Part shown: piece by piece, positions 1-9,293 of the stretch
Layout of the letters: each line of letters opens with the position of its first letter
How positions within the stretch are numbered: the stretch's first letter is position 1
Origin: Candidatus Blautia excrementipullorum
GTDB taxonomy: Bacteria > Bacillota > Clostridia > Lachnospirales > Lachnospiraceae
Assembly: GCA_019118645.1 (NCBI GenBank)
Contig: DWYN01000139.1
Location: 1 to 60,458 of the forward strand
Length of the DNA: 60,458 nt
Direction of reading: 5' to 3'
The notes under the pieces: model-generated
What the model was told of the DNA's origin: nothing
The model's input: only the letters and a program-made list of their open reading frames with translations
Databases searched by the model: none
Made by a program: the position numbers and the translations under genes

Positions 1-857
1 ATGAGTATGACGTTCCGTTGGATAAAGCGTTTCAGGCTGGATATTATAATGAGATGATAAGCCTCATCCGCAATCTTCTGGGCAATGCGCTGAAAACCAA
101 CGACAGCCTGTACTTTTCCGTACTTACCGGATGCCTCAGGATCTCCAAAGAGAGCATTTTCACGGGGCTGAATAACCTGAAAGTACACACGATTTCGGAT
201 CTCAGGTATGATGAGTACTTCGGCTTTACCAATGCGGATGTGGATGAAATCCTAAAGTTCTATGGCCTGACCTCTTATAAGGATGTGATCCAAGGCTGGT
301 ATGATGGATACCGATTTGGGAATACGGATGTATATTGTCCCTGGGATGTGATTAATTACTGTGATGAATTGCTGGCGGATCCGCATGCAGAACCGGAAAA
401 TTACTGGGCGAACACCAGCGGAAACGATCTGATACGACGGCTGCTGAAGAAAGCCAATCAAAGCATGAAAAATGATGTTGAGCAGCTGATCAACGGCGGA
501 ACCGTCATAAAACCCATCCGTCAGGAACTGACATACAGGGAAGCAGAGGATTCCATCAGCGTGAGAGATACTGCAGTACGCAGAAATATGAAGGAAAATT
601 TTTATCATGGCATGCTTCTTGGGCTTTTGCGGAGCCAGGACAGCTGGCTTGTAAAGTCAAACGCGGAGACGGGTGAAGGATACAGTGATATCTCCATCCA
701 GACGCCGGATAGAGTCGGCATGATCATCGAATTGAAGTATGCGGATGATGGGAACCTGGAGGCAGCGTGCAGGGAAGCGCTCAGCCAGATCGAGGAGAAA
801 AAATATGCGGAAGGCCCATCTGGCTTTCTTTTTATCCTGGCAGCAAAGCCCGGGTGA
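1..857 (+). CDS. AAA-ATPase-like / PD-(D/E)XK nuclease family protein (3' part)
   Basis: The reading frame is open from base 3, so the gene is cut by the window edge. The first visible residues, EYDVPLDKA, look like the segment around Walker B in the AAA-ATPase_like family (PF09820); the Walker A part must lie upstream. The C-terminal end has a PD-(D/E)XK-type core: an Asp in GYSDISIQ followed by an IIELK strand (PF08011-like). Such proteins are common, often multicopy, in gut Clostridia and Bacteroidetes. Their function is not established; a nucleic-acid or defence role is only inference. No partner gene is visible next to it. Confidence 0.8.
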   Translation, partial: EYDVPLDKAFQAGYYNEMISLIRNLLGNALKTNDSLYFSVLTGCLRISKESIFTGLNNLKVHTISDLRYDEYFGFTNADVDEILKFYGLTSYKDVIQGWYDGYRFGNTDVYCPWDVINYCDELLADPHAEPENYWANTSGNDLIRRLLKKANQSMKNDVEQLINGGTVIKPIRQELTYREAEDSISVRDTAVRRNMKENFYHGMLLGLLRSQDSWLVKSNAETGEGYSDISIQTPDRVGMIIELKYADDGNLEAACREALSQIEEKKYAEGPSGFLFILAAKPG

Positions 858-913
858 AAAGATTGCAGGTGGGCTTATTTGATTTCAGAAACGGAATCGG
901 ACCGGGTAGTTCA

Positions 914-942
914 TTGACTTTTACTATATGAAATTATATAAT
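914..942 (+). promoter_or_regulatory. Sigma-A promoter of the cob operon
   Basis: TTGACT (914-919), a 17-bp spacer and TATAAT (937-942) form a near-consensus promoter, predicting transcription from about 950 and a leader of roughly 100 nt before cbiF. The leader has a small hairpin (GTTCAG/CTGAAC around 971-989). It is too short for a cobalamin riboswitch and shows no B12 box. Confidence 0.8.
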
Positions 943-1047
943 AGTGAACGAATATTTTTTGAATGAAGACAGTTCAGGATTATGCTTCTGAACATAGATG
1001 CTGTGTTTCAATAACAGAATATAAACTGCCAGAAAAGGAGAGAAAAA

Positions 1048-1806
1048 ATGGTACATTTTGTGGGAGCTGGTCCGGGAGCGCCGGATCTGATTACAGTCAG
1101 GGGAAAACAGTATCTGGAGGAGGCGGATGTGATCATCTATGCCGGATCTCTGGTCAATCCGAAGCTTTTGGAATATACGAAGGATGTGTGCACCATTTAC
1201 AACAGCGCCAAAATGACTCTGGAAGAAGTGATTTCCGTGATGGAAAAGGCGGAAGAGGAAGGGAAAATGACGGTGCGCCTTCATACGGGAGATCCCTGCA
1301 TTTACGGAGCGATCCGGGAGCAGATGGATATTCTGGATGAGAAAGGCATCCCTTATGATTCCTGCCCGGGAGTCAGCTCTTTCTGCGGAGCGGCCAGCGC
1401 GCTGAATCTGGAGTACACGCTGCCGGACATTTCCCAGAGCGTAATTATCACCAGGATGGAAGGCAGAACTCCGGTTCCCTCTAAAGAAAGCATCCAGTCC
1501 TTTGCGGCGCATCAGGCGACCATGGTGGTCTTTCTGAGCATCGGAATGCTGGAGGAGCTGAGCAGAAGGCTGGTGGAGGGCGGATACAGCGAGGATACGC
1601 CTGCGGCAATCGTATATAAGGCCACCTGGGAGGATGAAAAGAAATTCATCTGTACGGTGGGAACTCTTGCGCAGACTGCCGCAGAAAATAATATCACCAA
1701 GACGGCCCTGATGATTATCGGGGATGCGGTAAAGACCTCCAACTATCAGAGATCAAAGCTGTATGATCCGGGATTTACCACAGAGTTCCGCAAAGCGGTA
1801 AAGTAA
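1048..1806 (+). CDS. cbiF: Cobalt-precorrin-4 C11-methyltransferase
   Basis: 252 residues, normal length for CbiF/CobM. It transfers a methyl from SAM to C-11 of cobalt-precorrin-4 in the anaerobic corrin pathway. The tetrapyrrole methylase signature GAGPGAPDL is at residues 6-14 and the SAM-binding GDPCIYG loop at 81-87. The start has GGAG about 8 nt upstream. It is first in the cob operon, downstream of the promoter at 914-942 and 28 bp before cbiG. Product order in the operon (CbiF then CbiG) matches the pathway. Confidence 0.95.
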   Translation: MVHFVGAGPGAPDLITVRGKQYLEEADVIIYAGSLVNPKLLEYTKDVCTIYNSAKMTLEEVISVMEKAEEEGKMTVRLHTGDPCIYGAIREQMDILDEKGIPYDSCPGVSSFCGAASALNLEYTLPDISQSVIITRMEGRTPVPSKESIQSFAAHQATMVVFLSIGMLEELSRRLVEGGYSEDTPAAIVYKATWEDEKKFICTVGTLAQTAAENNITKTALMIIGDAVKTSNYQRSKLYDPGFTTEFRKAVK

Positions 1807-1834
1807 GATAAGTGATCTTCGGAGAAAACGTAAA

Positions 1835-2905
1835 ATGAGATTATCTATTATCTGTTTCAGCATGACCGGATTTTTCACTTCGGAACGATTGAAGCAAGGG
1901 CTTGAAAAGAGAGGGCACTCGGTTGTCCTCGCAAAGAAAAGCAGATATCTGGAAGATTCCATAAAAGAGAGCGCCGGAAGCTGGACCGGCAGCCGTTTTT
2001 CACTGGATGAGGGGATTATTTTTGTAGGAGCCTGCGGCATTGCCGTGAGAAGCATCGCGCCTTATGTGGCGGGAAAAAAATCCGACCCGGCGGTGCTGGT
2101 GATTGATGAATGTGGAAAATTCGTAATCTCTCTGCTGTCAGGCCATCTGGGAGGAGCCAATGCGCTGGCCCTGGAGGCGGCGGAAATTCTCGGAGCCCAG
2201 CCGGTGGTGACGACGGCGACTGACCTTCACCACCGTTTTGCGGTGGATGTGTTTGCGAAGAAAAACGGCTGCGATATTCTGCATATGAAGGCGGCAAAGG
2301 ATGTTTCCGCAGCCCTTCTGGCAGGGAAAACCGTCGGGTTTTACAGTGAGTTCCCCTGGAAGGGAAGTCTACCGGCGGGGCTTGAGGAGTGCGGCCGGGA
2401 CGGCTTTCCGGTAAAAAATTCCGCGTCAGGTCAGGAGCGTTTTGATCTTGGAATTGCGGTGACGATGCATACGGACTGCAGCCCGTTTCCGTCCTCTGTG
2501 CAGGTAATCCCCCGTATTCTTTCGCTTGGAATGGGATGCCGCAGAGGAAAGGATGCCGCAGAGATTGAGAAGGCGGCAAAGGAATGTCTGAAGAGAGCCT
2601 CTGTGTTTCCCCAGGCGCTGGAGCGTCTTGCAAGCATTGATCTGAAAAAAGAGGAACCGGGACTTGTCTCTCTGGCGGAAAAATGGGAAATTCCTTTTGT
2701 TACATACAGTGAAAAAGAGCTTTTGGAGGCTGAGGGAGAGTTCACTCCCTCTGATTTTGTAAAAAAAATAACAGGAACGGATAATGTCTGTGAAAGGAGC
2801 GCCGTGCGCGGAAGCGGACAGGGCGCGCTAATAGAAAAAAAATTCGGCGCCGGGGGAATTACCGCCGCCCTGGCGGTTCGGAAATGGGAGGTACGTTTTG
2901 AATAA
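1835..2905 (+). CDS. cbiG: Cobalt-precorrin-5A hydrolase
   Basis: 356 residues. CbiG opens the delta-lactone of cobalt-precorrin-5A, releasing acetaldehyde and giving precorrin-5B. The family features visible are the N-terminal domain with GIIFVGACGIAVRSIAPY, the LLSGHLGGAN motif around residues 108-117, and the C-terminal domain starting near ILSLGMGCRRGKDAAEIE. Start ATG 1835 has GGAG about 10 nt upstream. The stop overlaps the TTG start of cbiH by 8 bp, which implies translational coupling. The partner for the next step, CbiD, is not in this operon. Confidence 0.95.
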   Translation: MRLSIICFSMTGFFTSERLKQGLEKRGHSVVLAKKSRYLEDSIKESAGSWTGSRFSLDEGIIFVGACGIAVRSIAPYVAGKKSDPAVLVIDECGKFVISLLSGHLGGANALALEAAEILGAQPVVTTATDLHHRFAVDVFAKKNGCDILHMKAAKDVSAALLAGKTVGFYSEFPWKGSLPAGLEECGRDGFPVKNSASGQERFDLGIAVTMHTDCSPFPSSVQVIPRILSLGMGCRRGKDAAEIEKAAKECLKRASVFPQALERLASIDLKKEEPGLVSLAEKWEIPFVTYSEKELLEAEGEFTPSDFVKKITGTDNVCERSAVRGSGQGALIEKKFGAGGITAALAVRKWEVRFE

Positions 2906-3629
2906 AATTTATGTAGTGGGAATCGGCCCGGGAGGCCATGAGCAGATGACAGAAAGAGCGGAAAAGGCCCTGAATGCCAGCGATGTGATTATCGGATATA
3001 CCGTATATGTGGATCTGGTTAAGGACACTTTTCCGGGAAAAGAATTTCTGACCACCCCTATGAAGAGAGAAACAGAGCGCTGTGAGATGGCCTTTGAAGA
3101 GGCGATGAAGGGAAAAACCGTCTCCATGGTGTGCAGCGGCGACGCCGGCGTATATGGAATGGCGGGGCTGATGTACGAAGTGGGCGTCAGGTACCCGGAA
3201 GTGGAACTGGAAATCATTCCCGGCGTCACAGCGGCCCTTGCGGGAGCGGCTGTGCTGGGAGCGCCTCTGATCCATGATTTCTGCGTGATCAGTCTCAGTG
3301 ACCTTCTCACCCCATGGGAAAAGATTGAGGCGAGACTTCTGGGAGCGTCTCAGGCGGATTTTGTGATCTGTCTGTATAATCCCTCCAGCAGGAAACGCCA
3401 TGATTATCTTCAGAAGGCCTGTGATCTGATGATGAAATATAAATCTCCGGATACCGTATGCGGAACTGTTTCCATGATCGGACGGGAAGGAGAAGAAGGC
3501 CGGGTAATGACGTTAAAGGAACTTCGTGACACGCAGGTGGATATGTTCACCACTGTGTTTGTAGGAAACTCCCAGACCAGAGCGCTGAATGGGAAAATGG
3601 TTACGCCGCGGGGATACCGGAATGTGTAA
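2898..3629 (+). CDS. cbiH: Cobalt-precorrin-3 C17-methyltransferase
   Basis: 243 residues. CbiH (CobJ family) methylates C-17 and drives ring contraction of cobalt-precorrin-3. The SAM-methylase motifs GIGPGG (8-13) and SGDAGVYGM (80-88) are present, with YNPSSRKR near residue 160 typical of CobJ/CbiH. The start is TTG: GGGAGG lies 6 nt upstream and the first residues MNKIYVVGIGPGG match the family N-terminus. It overlaps cbiG by 8 bp and the start of the next gene by 8 bp. Confidence 0.95.
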   Translation: MNKIYVVGIGPGGHEQMTERAEKALNASDVIIGYTVYVDLVKDTFPGKEFLTTPMKRETERCEMAFEEAMKGKTVSMVCSGDAGVYGMAGLMYEVGVRYPEVELEIIPGVTAALAGAAVLGAPLIHDFCVISLSDLLTPWEKIEARLLGASQADFVICLYNPSSRKRHDYLQKACDLMMKYKSPDTVCGTVSMIGREGEEGRVMTLKELRDTQVDMFTTVFVGNSQTRALNGKMVTPRGYRNV

Positions 3630-5664
3630 AGTTATTGTTTTCGCGGGAACCACAGAGGGATATGAAATCTGCAGGTATTTGTCAGAAAACAGTATTCCGG
3701 TTCTCGCCTGTGTGGCGACGGACTATGGAAAAAAATCACTGACGGAGGGAAAGTATCTGGACATCCGGTCAGGACGGCTGACAGAGGAGGAGATGGGGCG
3801 GCTGTTTCAGGAAAAATCGCCGGAACTGGTGATTGACGCTACCCATCCCTACGCCGCCCAGGTGACGGAGAACATCCGGAACGCCTGCAGAGATACGGAA
3901 AAATCTTATGTGCGTGTTCTCCGGGCGGAGAGCGGCCATCAGGAAGCCGTCTATGTAAACAGTACGGAGGAGGCGGCTGAATTTCTGCGTCATACAGAAG
4001 GAAACGTCCTTCTCACTACAGGAAGCAAGGAGCTTCCTGTCTTTACCTCTGTTCCGGATTACAGGGAGAGGTTCTTTGCCAGAGTACTGTCTCTGCCCTC
4101 AGTAATTGAAGAATGCCGCGCGCTTGGCTTTGAAGGACGTCATCTGATCGCTGTTCAGGGGCCTTTTTCCAGGGAATTTAATGAAGCCATGCTCCGGCAG
4201 TACCAATGCCGGTATCTTGTCACGAAGGATTCCGGAAAAGCCGGGGGATTCCAGGAAAAGATTCAGGCGGCTCTTGCCTGCGGAGCAGTTCCGGTGATCA
4301 TCGGACGCCCTCTGAAAGAAGAGGGGATGTCTTTGACAGAATGCAAACATATGCTGGCGGAAAAGTTCGGGATGACGGTCAGACAGAAGGTGACCCTTCT
4401 TGGAATCGGCATGGGAAGCCGTGATACTTTGACCATAGAAGGAGCCAGAGCCGCGGAACAGGCGGAACTGATTATCGGCGCAAAAAGAATCGCAGATGCG
4501 GTGCGCCTGCCGGGCCAGGATGTGTTTTACGAGTACCGGGGCGGAGAAATTGTAAATTATATCCGAAATCATCCGGAATACACAAGAATTGTCGTCGCAC
4601 TGTCCGGGGACGTGGGATTTTACAGCGGGGCCCGCGGCCTTCTGAAACTTCTGGGCCCGGAGACAGAGATGATCTGCGGCATCTCCTCTGTGGTATATTT
4701 TATGGCAAAAATCGGCCTTTCCTGGGACGACGCGGAGATTGTCAGCGCCCATGGGAGAGAGTGCGGCCTGGTTTCTCTGATCCGCACCAATAAAAAAGTC
4801 TTTTCGATTCTGGGCACAAAAGACAAGGTGGCGGAGCTGGCCGGAAAACTTACGGATTACGGAATGGGAGATGTGCTGCTCTACGTGGGAGAAAATCTTT
4901 CCTATGCAGATGAACGCATCTTTGTAAAGCCGGCAAAAGAGCTGCGAGATTACCAGGGAGACGCCCTCAGCGTTCTCTGCGCGTACAATGAAAAGGCGGC
5001 GGATCCGCCGGTCACCCACGGTCTTCCGGATGAGGCGTTTATCCGGGGAAAAGCCCCCATGACCAAAACCGAGGTGAGGACAGTCTCTTTAGGAAAGCTG
5101 CAGCTTACGGAAGACGCGGTCTGCTACGATGTGGGCGCGGGGACCGGCTCGGTATCTGTGGAGATGGCTCTGAGAGCTTTCCGGGGCAGCGTGTATGCAG
5201 TGGAGAAGAAGGAAGAGGCGGCGCTTCTTCTTGAGGAAAATAAAAGAAAATTCGCCGCGGACAATCTGACTGTGATCAGGGGAACCGCTCCGGACGCCCT
5301 GAGAGAGCTGCCGGCTCCCACTCACGCCTTTATCGGAGGCTCTTCCGGCAACTTAAGGGAGATCATTGCTCTTCTGCTGGAGAAAAACAGCAGGGTGCGC
5401 ATTGTGATCAACTGCATTACTCTGGAGACCGTAAGCGAGGCCCTGGAGATTATCCGGCGCCTGGAAGAGAAGGAGAGCGGCGTTTCCTGGGATACGGAAA
5501 TTGTGCAGCTTGCTGTATCCAGGGCAAAAAAAGCGGGCCCTTACCATATGATGATGGGAGAAAATCCCATTTATATCATAACAATTCAGGCCCGGGACAG
5601 AGAGGACGGCGCACAGACGAAGGCGAAAAATACGGAAAGGCCACAGGAGGGAGAGACATCATGA
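3622..5664 (+). CDS. cbiJ-cbiET: CbiJ-CbiE-CbiT fusion: precorrin-6A reductase plus precorrin-6B methyltransferase/decarboxylase
   Basis: About 680 residues, three enzymes in one chain. Residues 1-250 are the precorrin-6A reductase (CbiJ/CobK), with GTTEG near the N-terminus and ATHPYA. From about 255 comes CbiE (LLGIGMGSRDTLT, then LSGDVGFYSG), which methylates C-5. From about 460 comes CbiT (TKTEVR, then DVGAGTGSVS near 502), which methylates C-15 and decarboxylates. I use ATG 3622, 8 bp inside cbiH, because MCKVIVFAGTTEG is the normal CbiJ start; an in-frame ATG at 3589 would add 11 unlikely residues. CbiE-CbiT fusions (CobL) are common; the three-part fusion is less so. Confidence 0.93.
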   Translation: MCKVIVFAGTTEGYEICRYLSENSIPVLACVATDYGKKSLTEGKYLDIRSGRLTEEEMGRLFQEKSPELVIDATHPYAAQVTENIRNACRDTEKSYVRVLRAESGHQEAVYVNSTEEAAEFLRHTEGNVLLTTGSKELPVFTSVPDYRERFFARVLSLPSVIEECRALGFEGRHLIAVQGPFSREFNEAMLRQYQCRYLVTKDSGKAGGFQEKIQAALACGAVPVIIGRPLKEEGMSLTECKHMLAEKFGMTVRQKVTLLGIGMGSRDTLTIEGARAAEQAELIIGAKRIADAVRLPGQDVFYEYRGGEIVNYIRNHPEYTRIVVALSGDVGFYSGARGLLKLLGPETEMICGISSVVYFMAKIGLSWDDAEIVSAHGRECGLVSLIRTNKKVFSILGTKDKVAELAGKLTDYGMGDVLLYVGENLSYADERIFVKPAKELRDYQGDALSVLCAYNEKAADPPVTHGLPDEAFIRGKAPMTKTEVRTVSLGKLQLTEDAVCYDVGAGTGSVSVEMALRAFRGSVYAVEKKEEAALLLEENKRKFAADNLTVIRGTAPDALRELPAPTHAFIGGSSGNLREIIALLLEKNSRVRIVINCITLETVSEALEIIRRLEEKESGVSWDTEIVQLAVSRAKKAGPYHMMMGENPIYIITIQARDREDGAQTKAKNTERPQEGETS

Positions 5665-7070
5665 AGATTCCAAGAATTCTTCTGGCGGCAGGAGCCAGCG
5701 GAAGCGGAAAAACACTGATTACCTGCGGTCTTCTGCAGGTTTTGGCGAACAGAGGAATTCCCACGGCGTCATTTAAGTGCGGACCGGATTATATTGATCC
5801 CATGTTTCACAGCCGTGTGATCGGCACCAAGTCGAGAAATCTGGACACCTTTTTTACCTCCCCGGAGATCACCCGGTATCTTCTCGGAAAAAATGCCCGG
5901 GACTGCCGGATCGCGGTGATGGAAGGCGTGATGGGCTACTACGACGGCGTGGGAGGAACCACATCCAGGGCCAGCGCTTATGATCTTGCCTCTGTGACGG
6001 ATACGCCGGTGGTTCTTATTGTAAACAGCAGAGGAATGAGCGTCTCTCTTGCCGCCTATGTGAAAGGATTTCTGGAATATAAAAGCGATAGCCGGATCCG
6101 GGGCGTGATTCTTAATCAGATGTCTCCGATGCTGTATCCAAGGATGAAAGCCCTTCTGGAAAAAGAGCTGGGAATCGCCGTGCTGGGATATGTGCCGAAG
6201 GTGGAGGACTGCGTGATCGAAAGCCGCCATCTGGGCCTTGTGATGCCGGATGAGATTCCAAAACTGAGAGAACGGCTGAAAAAACTTGCCGGAATTCTGG
6301 AGGAAACCCTGGATATGGAGGGGATTCTCCGTCTGGCGGAAAGCGCGCCGGAATTAGACGCAGATGGTCAGCCTAAGGGCTTATCGGACTTTGCCTTCAG
6401 GAAAGGGAAGGACGCGGCTCCTGTCAGGATCGGTGCTGCGAGGGATGAAGCTTTCTGTTTTTTCTATGAAGATAATTTTCAGCTTTTAAAGGAGATGGGA
6501 GCGGAGCTGGTATTTTTTTCGCCTATGCATGACAAACGGCTTCCCGAAAACCTGGACGGGCTTTTGCTGTACGGAGGATATCCGGAACTGAACGGCCCTG
6601 TCCTGGAGAAGAATGTTTCCATGCGAAGAGAGATCGCGGAGAAAATCGGCGGGGGCATGCCCTGTATGGCGGAATGCGGGGGCTTTATGTATCTTCATCA
6701 GGAGATGGAGGGTATGGACGGAGAAATTTACCGTATGGCGGGAGTGATTCCGGGAAGAGTGTTCCGTACCCCCCGTCTGGCGAGATTCGGCTATGTGACG
6801 CTGAAGCAGAAAAAGCCAGTGCTGGGCCGGGAGAACCTGGGTTCTATTCCGGCGCATGAATTTCATTATTTTGATTCCGAAAGCTGCGGAGAGGATTTTC
6901 TGGCGGAAAAGCCCCAGAGCAGCCGTTCATGGAACTGCATTCATGGAACGGAGACGATGATGGCAGGTTTTCCCCATCTGTACTATTACGGGAATCCGAA
7001 GATACCGGAAGCCTTTTTAAATCAGTGCGCATCTTACAGAGAGCGGCGGATGTCCGCGGAAAATATATAA
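5661..7070 (+). CDS. cbiA: Cobyrinate a,c-diamide synthase
   Basis: 469 residues. CbiA amidates the a and c side chains of cobyrinate using ATP and glutamine. The N-terminal P-loop-like GASGSGKT is at 11-18 and the DRAM-type CGPDYIDPMFH near 37-47. The C-terminal class I glutamine amidotransferase domain has its nucleophile Cys in MAECGGFMYLH near residue 338 and a His in AHEFHYFD. The start overlaps the previous stop as ATGA. It is in its usual place before cbiB. Confidence 0.95.
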   Translation: MKIPRILLAAGASGSGKTLITCGLLQVLANRGIPTASFKCGPDYIDPMFHSRVIGTKSRNLDTFFTSPEITRYLLGKNARDCRIAVMEGVMGYYDGVGGTTSRASAYDLASVTDTPVVLIVNSRGMSVSLAAYVKGFLEYKSDSRIRGVILNQMSPMLYPRMKALLEKELGIAVLGYVPKVEDCVIESRHLGLVMPDEIPKLRERLKKLAGILEETLDMEGILRLAESAPELDADGQPKGLSDFAFRKGKDAAPVRIGAARDEAFCFFYEDNFQLLKEMGAELVFFSPMHDKRLPENLDGLLLYGGYPELNGPVLEKNVSMRREIAEKIGGGMPCMAECGGFMYLHQEMEGMDGEIYRMAGVIPGRVFRTPRLARFGYVTLKQKKPVLGRENLGSIPAHEFHYFDSESCGEDFLAEKPQSSRSWNCIHGTETMMAGFPHLYYYGNPKIPEAFLNQCASYRERRMSAENI

Positions 7071-7097
7071 AAACAGGATACAGGAAAGAGGAAACAA

Positions 7098-8126
7098 TTG
7101 CTTTACGATATTTTACTTTACGGGCTGCCCGGAGTGGAGGCAGGGAATTGTCTGAAAATGCAGACAGCCGCCCTGGCAGCGGGATTTATTCTTGATCTGC
7201 TTCTGGGAGATCCCAGATGGCTGTATCATCCTGTGTGCCTCATCGGCAATCTGATTGCCGCGCTGGAAAAGGGCATACGGAAAATTTTTCCCCGGACAAA
7301 GGGAGGAGAGCTGGCGGGAGGCCTTGCGGAAGTGCTTTTTGTATGCATCCTTTCTTTTGGAATTCCGGGGATTATTCTGTACTTTTTATACAGGTTTCTT
7401 CCCTGGGCGGGATTTCTGCTGGAAACTTTCTGGTGCTACCAGCTTCTTGCCGCAAGATCTCTGAGAGAGGAGAGCATGAAGGTTTTTGACCGCCTGAAAA
7501 ATGGAACGCTGCAGGAAGCGCGACGGGCGGTGTCTATGATTGTGGGAAGAGACACGGAAGAACTGACTGAAGAGGGAGTGACGAAGGCGGCTGTGGAAAC
7601 GGTGGCGGAGAACAGCTCCGACGGGGTGATCGCCCCGATGATTTTCATGGCGCTTGGCGGCGCGCCTCTGATGTTTCTCTATAAAGGAATCAATACCATG
7701 GATTCCATGCTTGGCTATAAAAATGAAAAATATCTTTACTTTGGCAGGTGCGCCGCAAAACTGGACGACATTGCCAATTATATTCCCGCCAGAATTTCAG
7801 GATGGCTTATGGTGGCTGCCGCTTTTCTGAACGGGTTTGACGGAAAAAATGCCTGGAAGATATACAGAAGGGACCGCCGGAACCATGCAAGCCCCAATTC
7901 CGCCCAGACGGAATCCGCCGTGGCAGGGGCTCTGGACGTGCAGCTTGCAGGGAACGCTTTTTATTTTGGAAAATTATATGAGAAACCTACGATCGGCGAT
8001 CCTCTGCGCCCTGTGGAGCCGGAAGATATCCGGCGGGCCTGCCGCCTGATGTATACGGCGGCGGCTTTGAGCCTGATTTTATGCCTTGTGGTCAGAATTG
8101 CGGCGGAGATTTTCCTGCTGCGGTGA
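7098..8126 (+). CDS. cbiB: Adenosylcobinamide-phosphate synthase
   Basis: 342 residues, a polytopic inner-membrane protein. CbiB joins adenosylcobyric acid to (R)-1-amino-2-propanol phosphate. Family landmarks are LDLLLGDPRWLYHPVCLIG at the N-terminus, AENSSDGVIAPMIF, NTMDSMLGYKNEKY and PNSAQTESAVAGAL. The TTG at 7098 has GAGG 6 nt upstream; a second possible start is ATG 7158, which gives a shorter N-terminus that also fits the family. The following cobD supplies its aminopropanol-phosphate substrate. Confidence 0.93.
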   Translation: MLYDILLYGLPGVEAGNCLKMQTAALAAGFILDLLLGDPRWLYHPVCLIGNLIAALEKGIRKIFPRTKGGELAGGLAEVLFVCILSFGIPGIILYFLYRFLPWAGFLLETFWCYQLLAARSLREESMKVFDRLKNGTLQEARRAVSMIVGRDTEELTEEGVTKAAVETVAENSSDGVIAPMIFMALGGAPLMFLYKGINTMDSMLGYKNEKYLYFGRCAAKLDDIANYIPARISGWLMVAAAFLNGFDGKNAWKIYRRDRRNHASPNSAQTESAVAGALDVQLAGNAFYFGKLYEKPTIGDPLRPVEPEDIRRACRLMYTAAALSLILCLVVRIAAEIFLLR

Positions 8127-8225
8127 GAACGGCTCTGCCCGGGGAAATTTCCAGGATAATTCCGGCCGCTTTTCTAACAATGTCCGGGAAACGAGAAATG
8201 AAATATACGTAAAAGGAGAAAGAGA

Positions 8226-9293
8226 ATGGGAAAACACATACACGGAGGAAATATCTACAGCTACAGAGACTGCATGGATTTTTCAGCCAACTGCAATCCT
8301 CTTGGGACGCCGGAAAGTGTAAAAAAGGCGGTTCGGGACAGTGCGGAGCGCATCAAGGATTATCCGCAGGTAGGATATGCTCCCCTGAGGGAGGCGCTTG
8401 GCCGTTATGAAGATATCTCTTCGGAGTATGTCATCTGCGGAAACGGGGCCGCCGAGCTGATTTTTTCCCTCTGTCAGGCAGTGAAGCCCAAGAAGGCTCT
8501 TCTCCCCGCCCCGTCTTTTGCCGAATACGAGCAGGCTCTTCTCAGCGTAGGCTGCCAGGTGGAGCATGTATTTTTAAAGGAAGAGAAGGAGTTCTGCATC
8601 CAGGAGGATTTTATTGAAAACCTTCATAAAGATCTGGACATGGTTTTTCTCTGCAATCCCAATAATCCCACCGGTATGCTTACAGATCTGGAATTTCTTT
8701 TCCGGGTGCTCCGGTACTGCCGGGAGATGGGAATCCTTCTTGTGGTGGATGAATGCTTCCTTGATTTTGTGAAGGAGCCGGGAAAATATTCGCTGAAAGC
8801 CCAGCTTCCCAGGTATCATAATCTGTTTATTCTGAAAGCCTTTACAAAGCGCTACGCCATGGCGGGTCTTCGTCTTGGCTATGGACTCTGTGAGAATAAG
8901 GCTCTTCTGGAAAAGATGTCCCAGGTGACCCAGCCGTGGAATATTTCTGTGACCGCCCAGGCGGCCGGGATAGCGGCTCTTCAGGAACAGAGCTATGTGG
9001 AGAGGGGAAGAAGGCTGATTTTTGACGAAGCTCCGTTTTTAAAGAAGAATCTGGAAGAACTTGGCCTGAAGGTATATCCCTCTCAGGCAAACTATCTGTT
9101 TTTTAAAGGGCCGGAGGGACTTTTCGAAGCCTGTGTCCGGCAGAAAGTTCTGATCCGGGACTGCAGCAATTATCCGGGACTTGAGAAAGGGTTTTACCGG
9201 GTGGCGGTACGGACCCATGAAGAAAATCAGAGGCTTCTGGAGGCGGTAAAGGCCGCTCTTTCAGAGCTTGACGAACAGGAGGAGACAGTGTAA
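8226..9293 (+). CDS. cobD: L-threonine-O-3-phosphate decarboxylase
   Basis: 355 residues, PLP fold-type I. CobD decarboxylates threonine phosphate to aminopropanol phosphate, the linker of the nucleotide loop. It starts with HGGN and [10 protein letters not shown], typical of CobD rather than HisC. The PLP lysine is in [15 protein letters not shown] (about K208), with NPNNPTG and DECFLDF ahead of it. ATG 8226 has AAGGAG about 8 nt upstream. The 99-bp gap after cbiB holds no other gene. Its stop overlaps the start of cbiP by 1 bp. Confidence 0.93.
   Translation: MGKHIHGGNIYSYRDCMDFSANCNPLGTPESVKKAVRDSAERIKDYPQVGYAPLREALGRYEDISSEYVICGNGAAELIFSLCQAVKPKKALLPAPSFAEYEQALLSVGCQVEHVFLKEEKEFCIQEDFIENLHKDLDMVFLCNPNNPTGMLTDLEFLFRVLRYCREMGILLVVDECFLDFVKEPGKYSLKAQLPRYHNLFILKAFTKRYAMAGLRLGYGLCENKALLEKMSQVTQPWNISVTAQAAGIAALQEQSYVERGRRLIFDEAPFLKKNLEELGLKVYPSQANYLFFKGPEGLFEACVRQKVLIRDCSNYPGLEKGFYRVAVRTHEENQRLLEAVKAALSELDEQEETV

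Noticed and set aside
858-1047. Cobalamin riboswitch before cbiF
   Set aside because: Only about 100 nt lie after the promoter and no B12 box or matching stems are visible.
2016-2633. 205-codon minus-strand frame opposite cbiG
   Set aside because: Pro/Ser/Arg-rich translation typical of an antisense frame; cbiG is complete.
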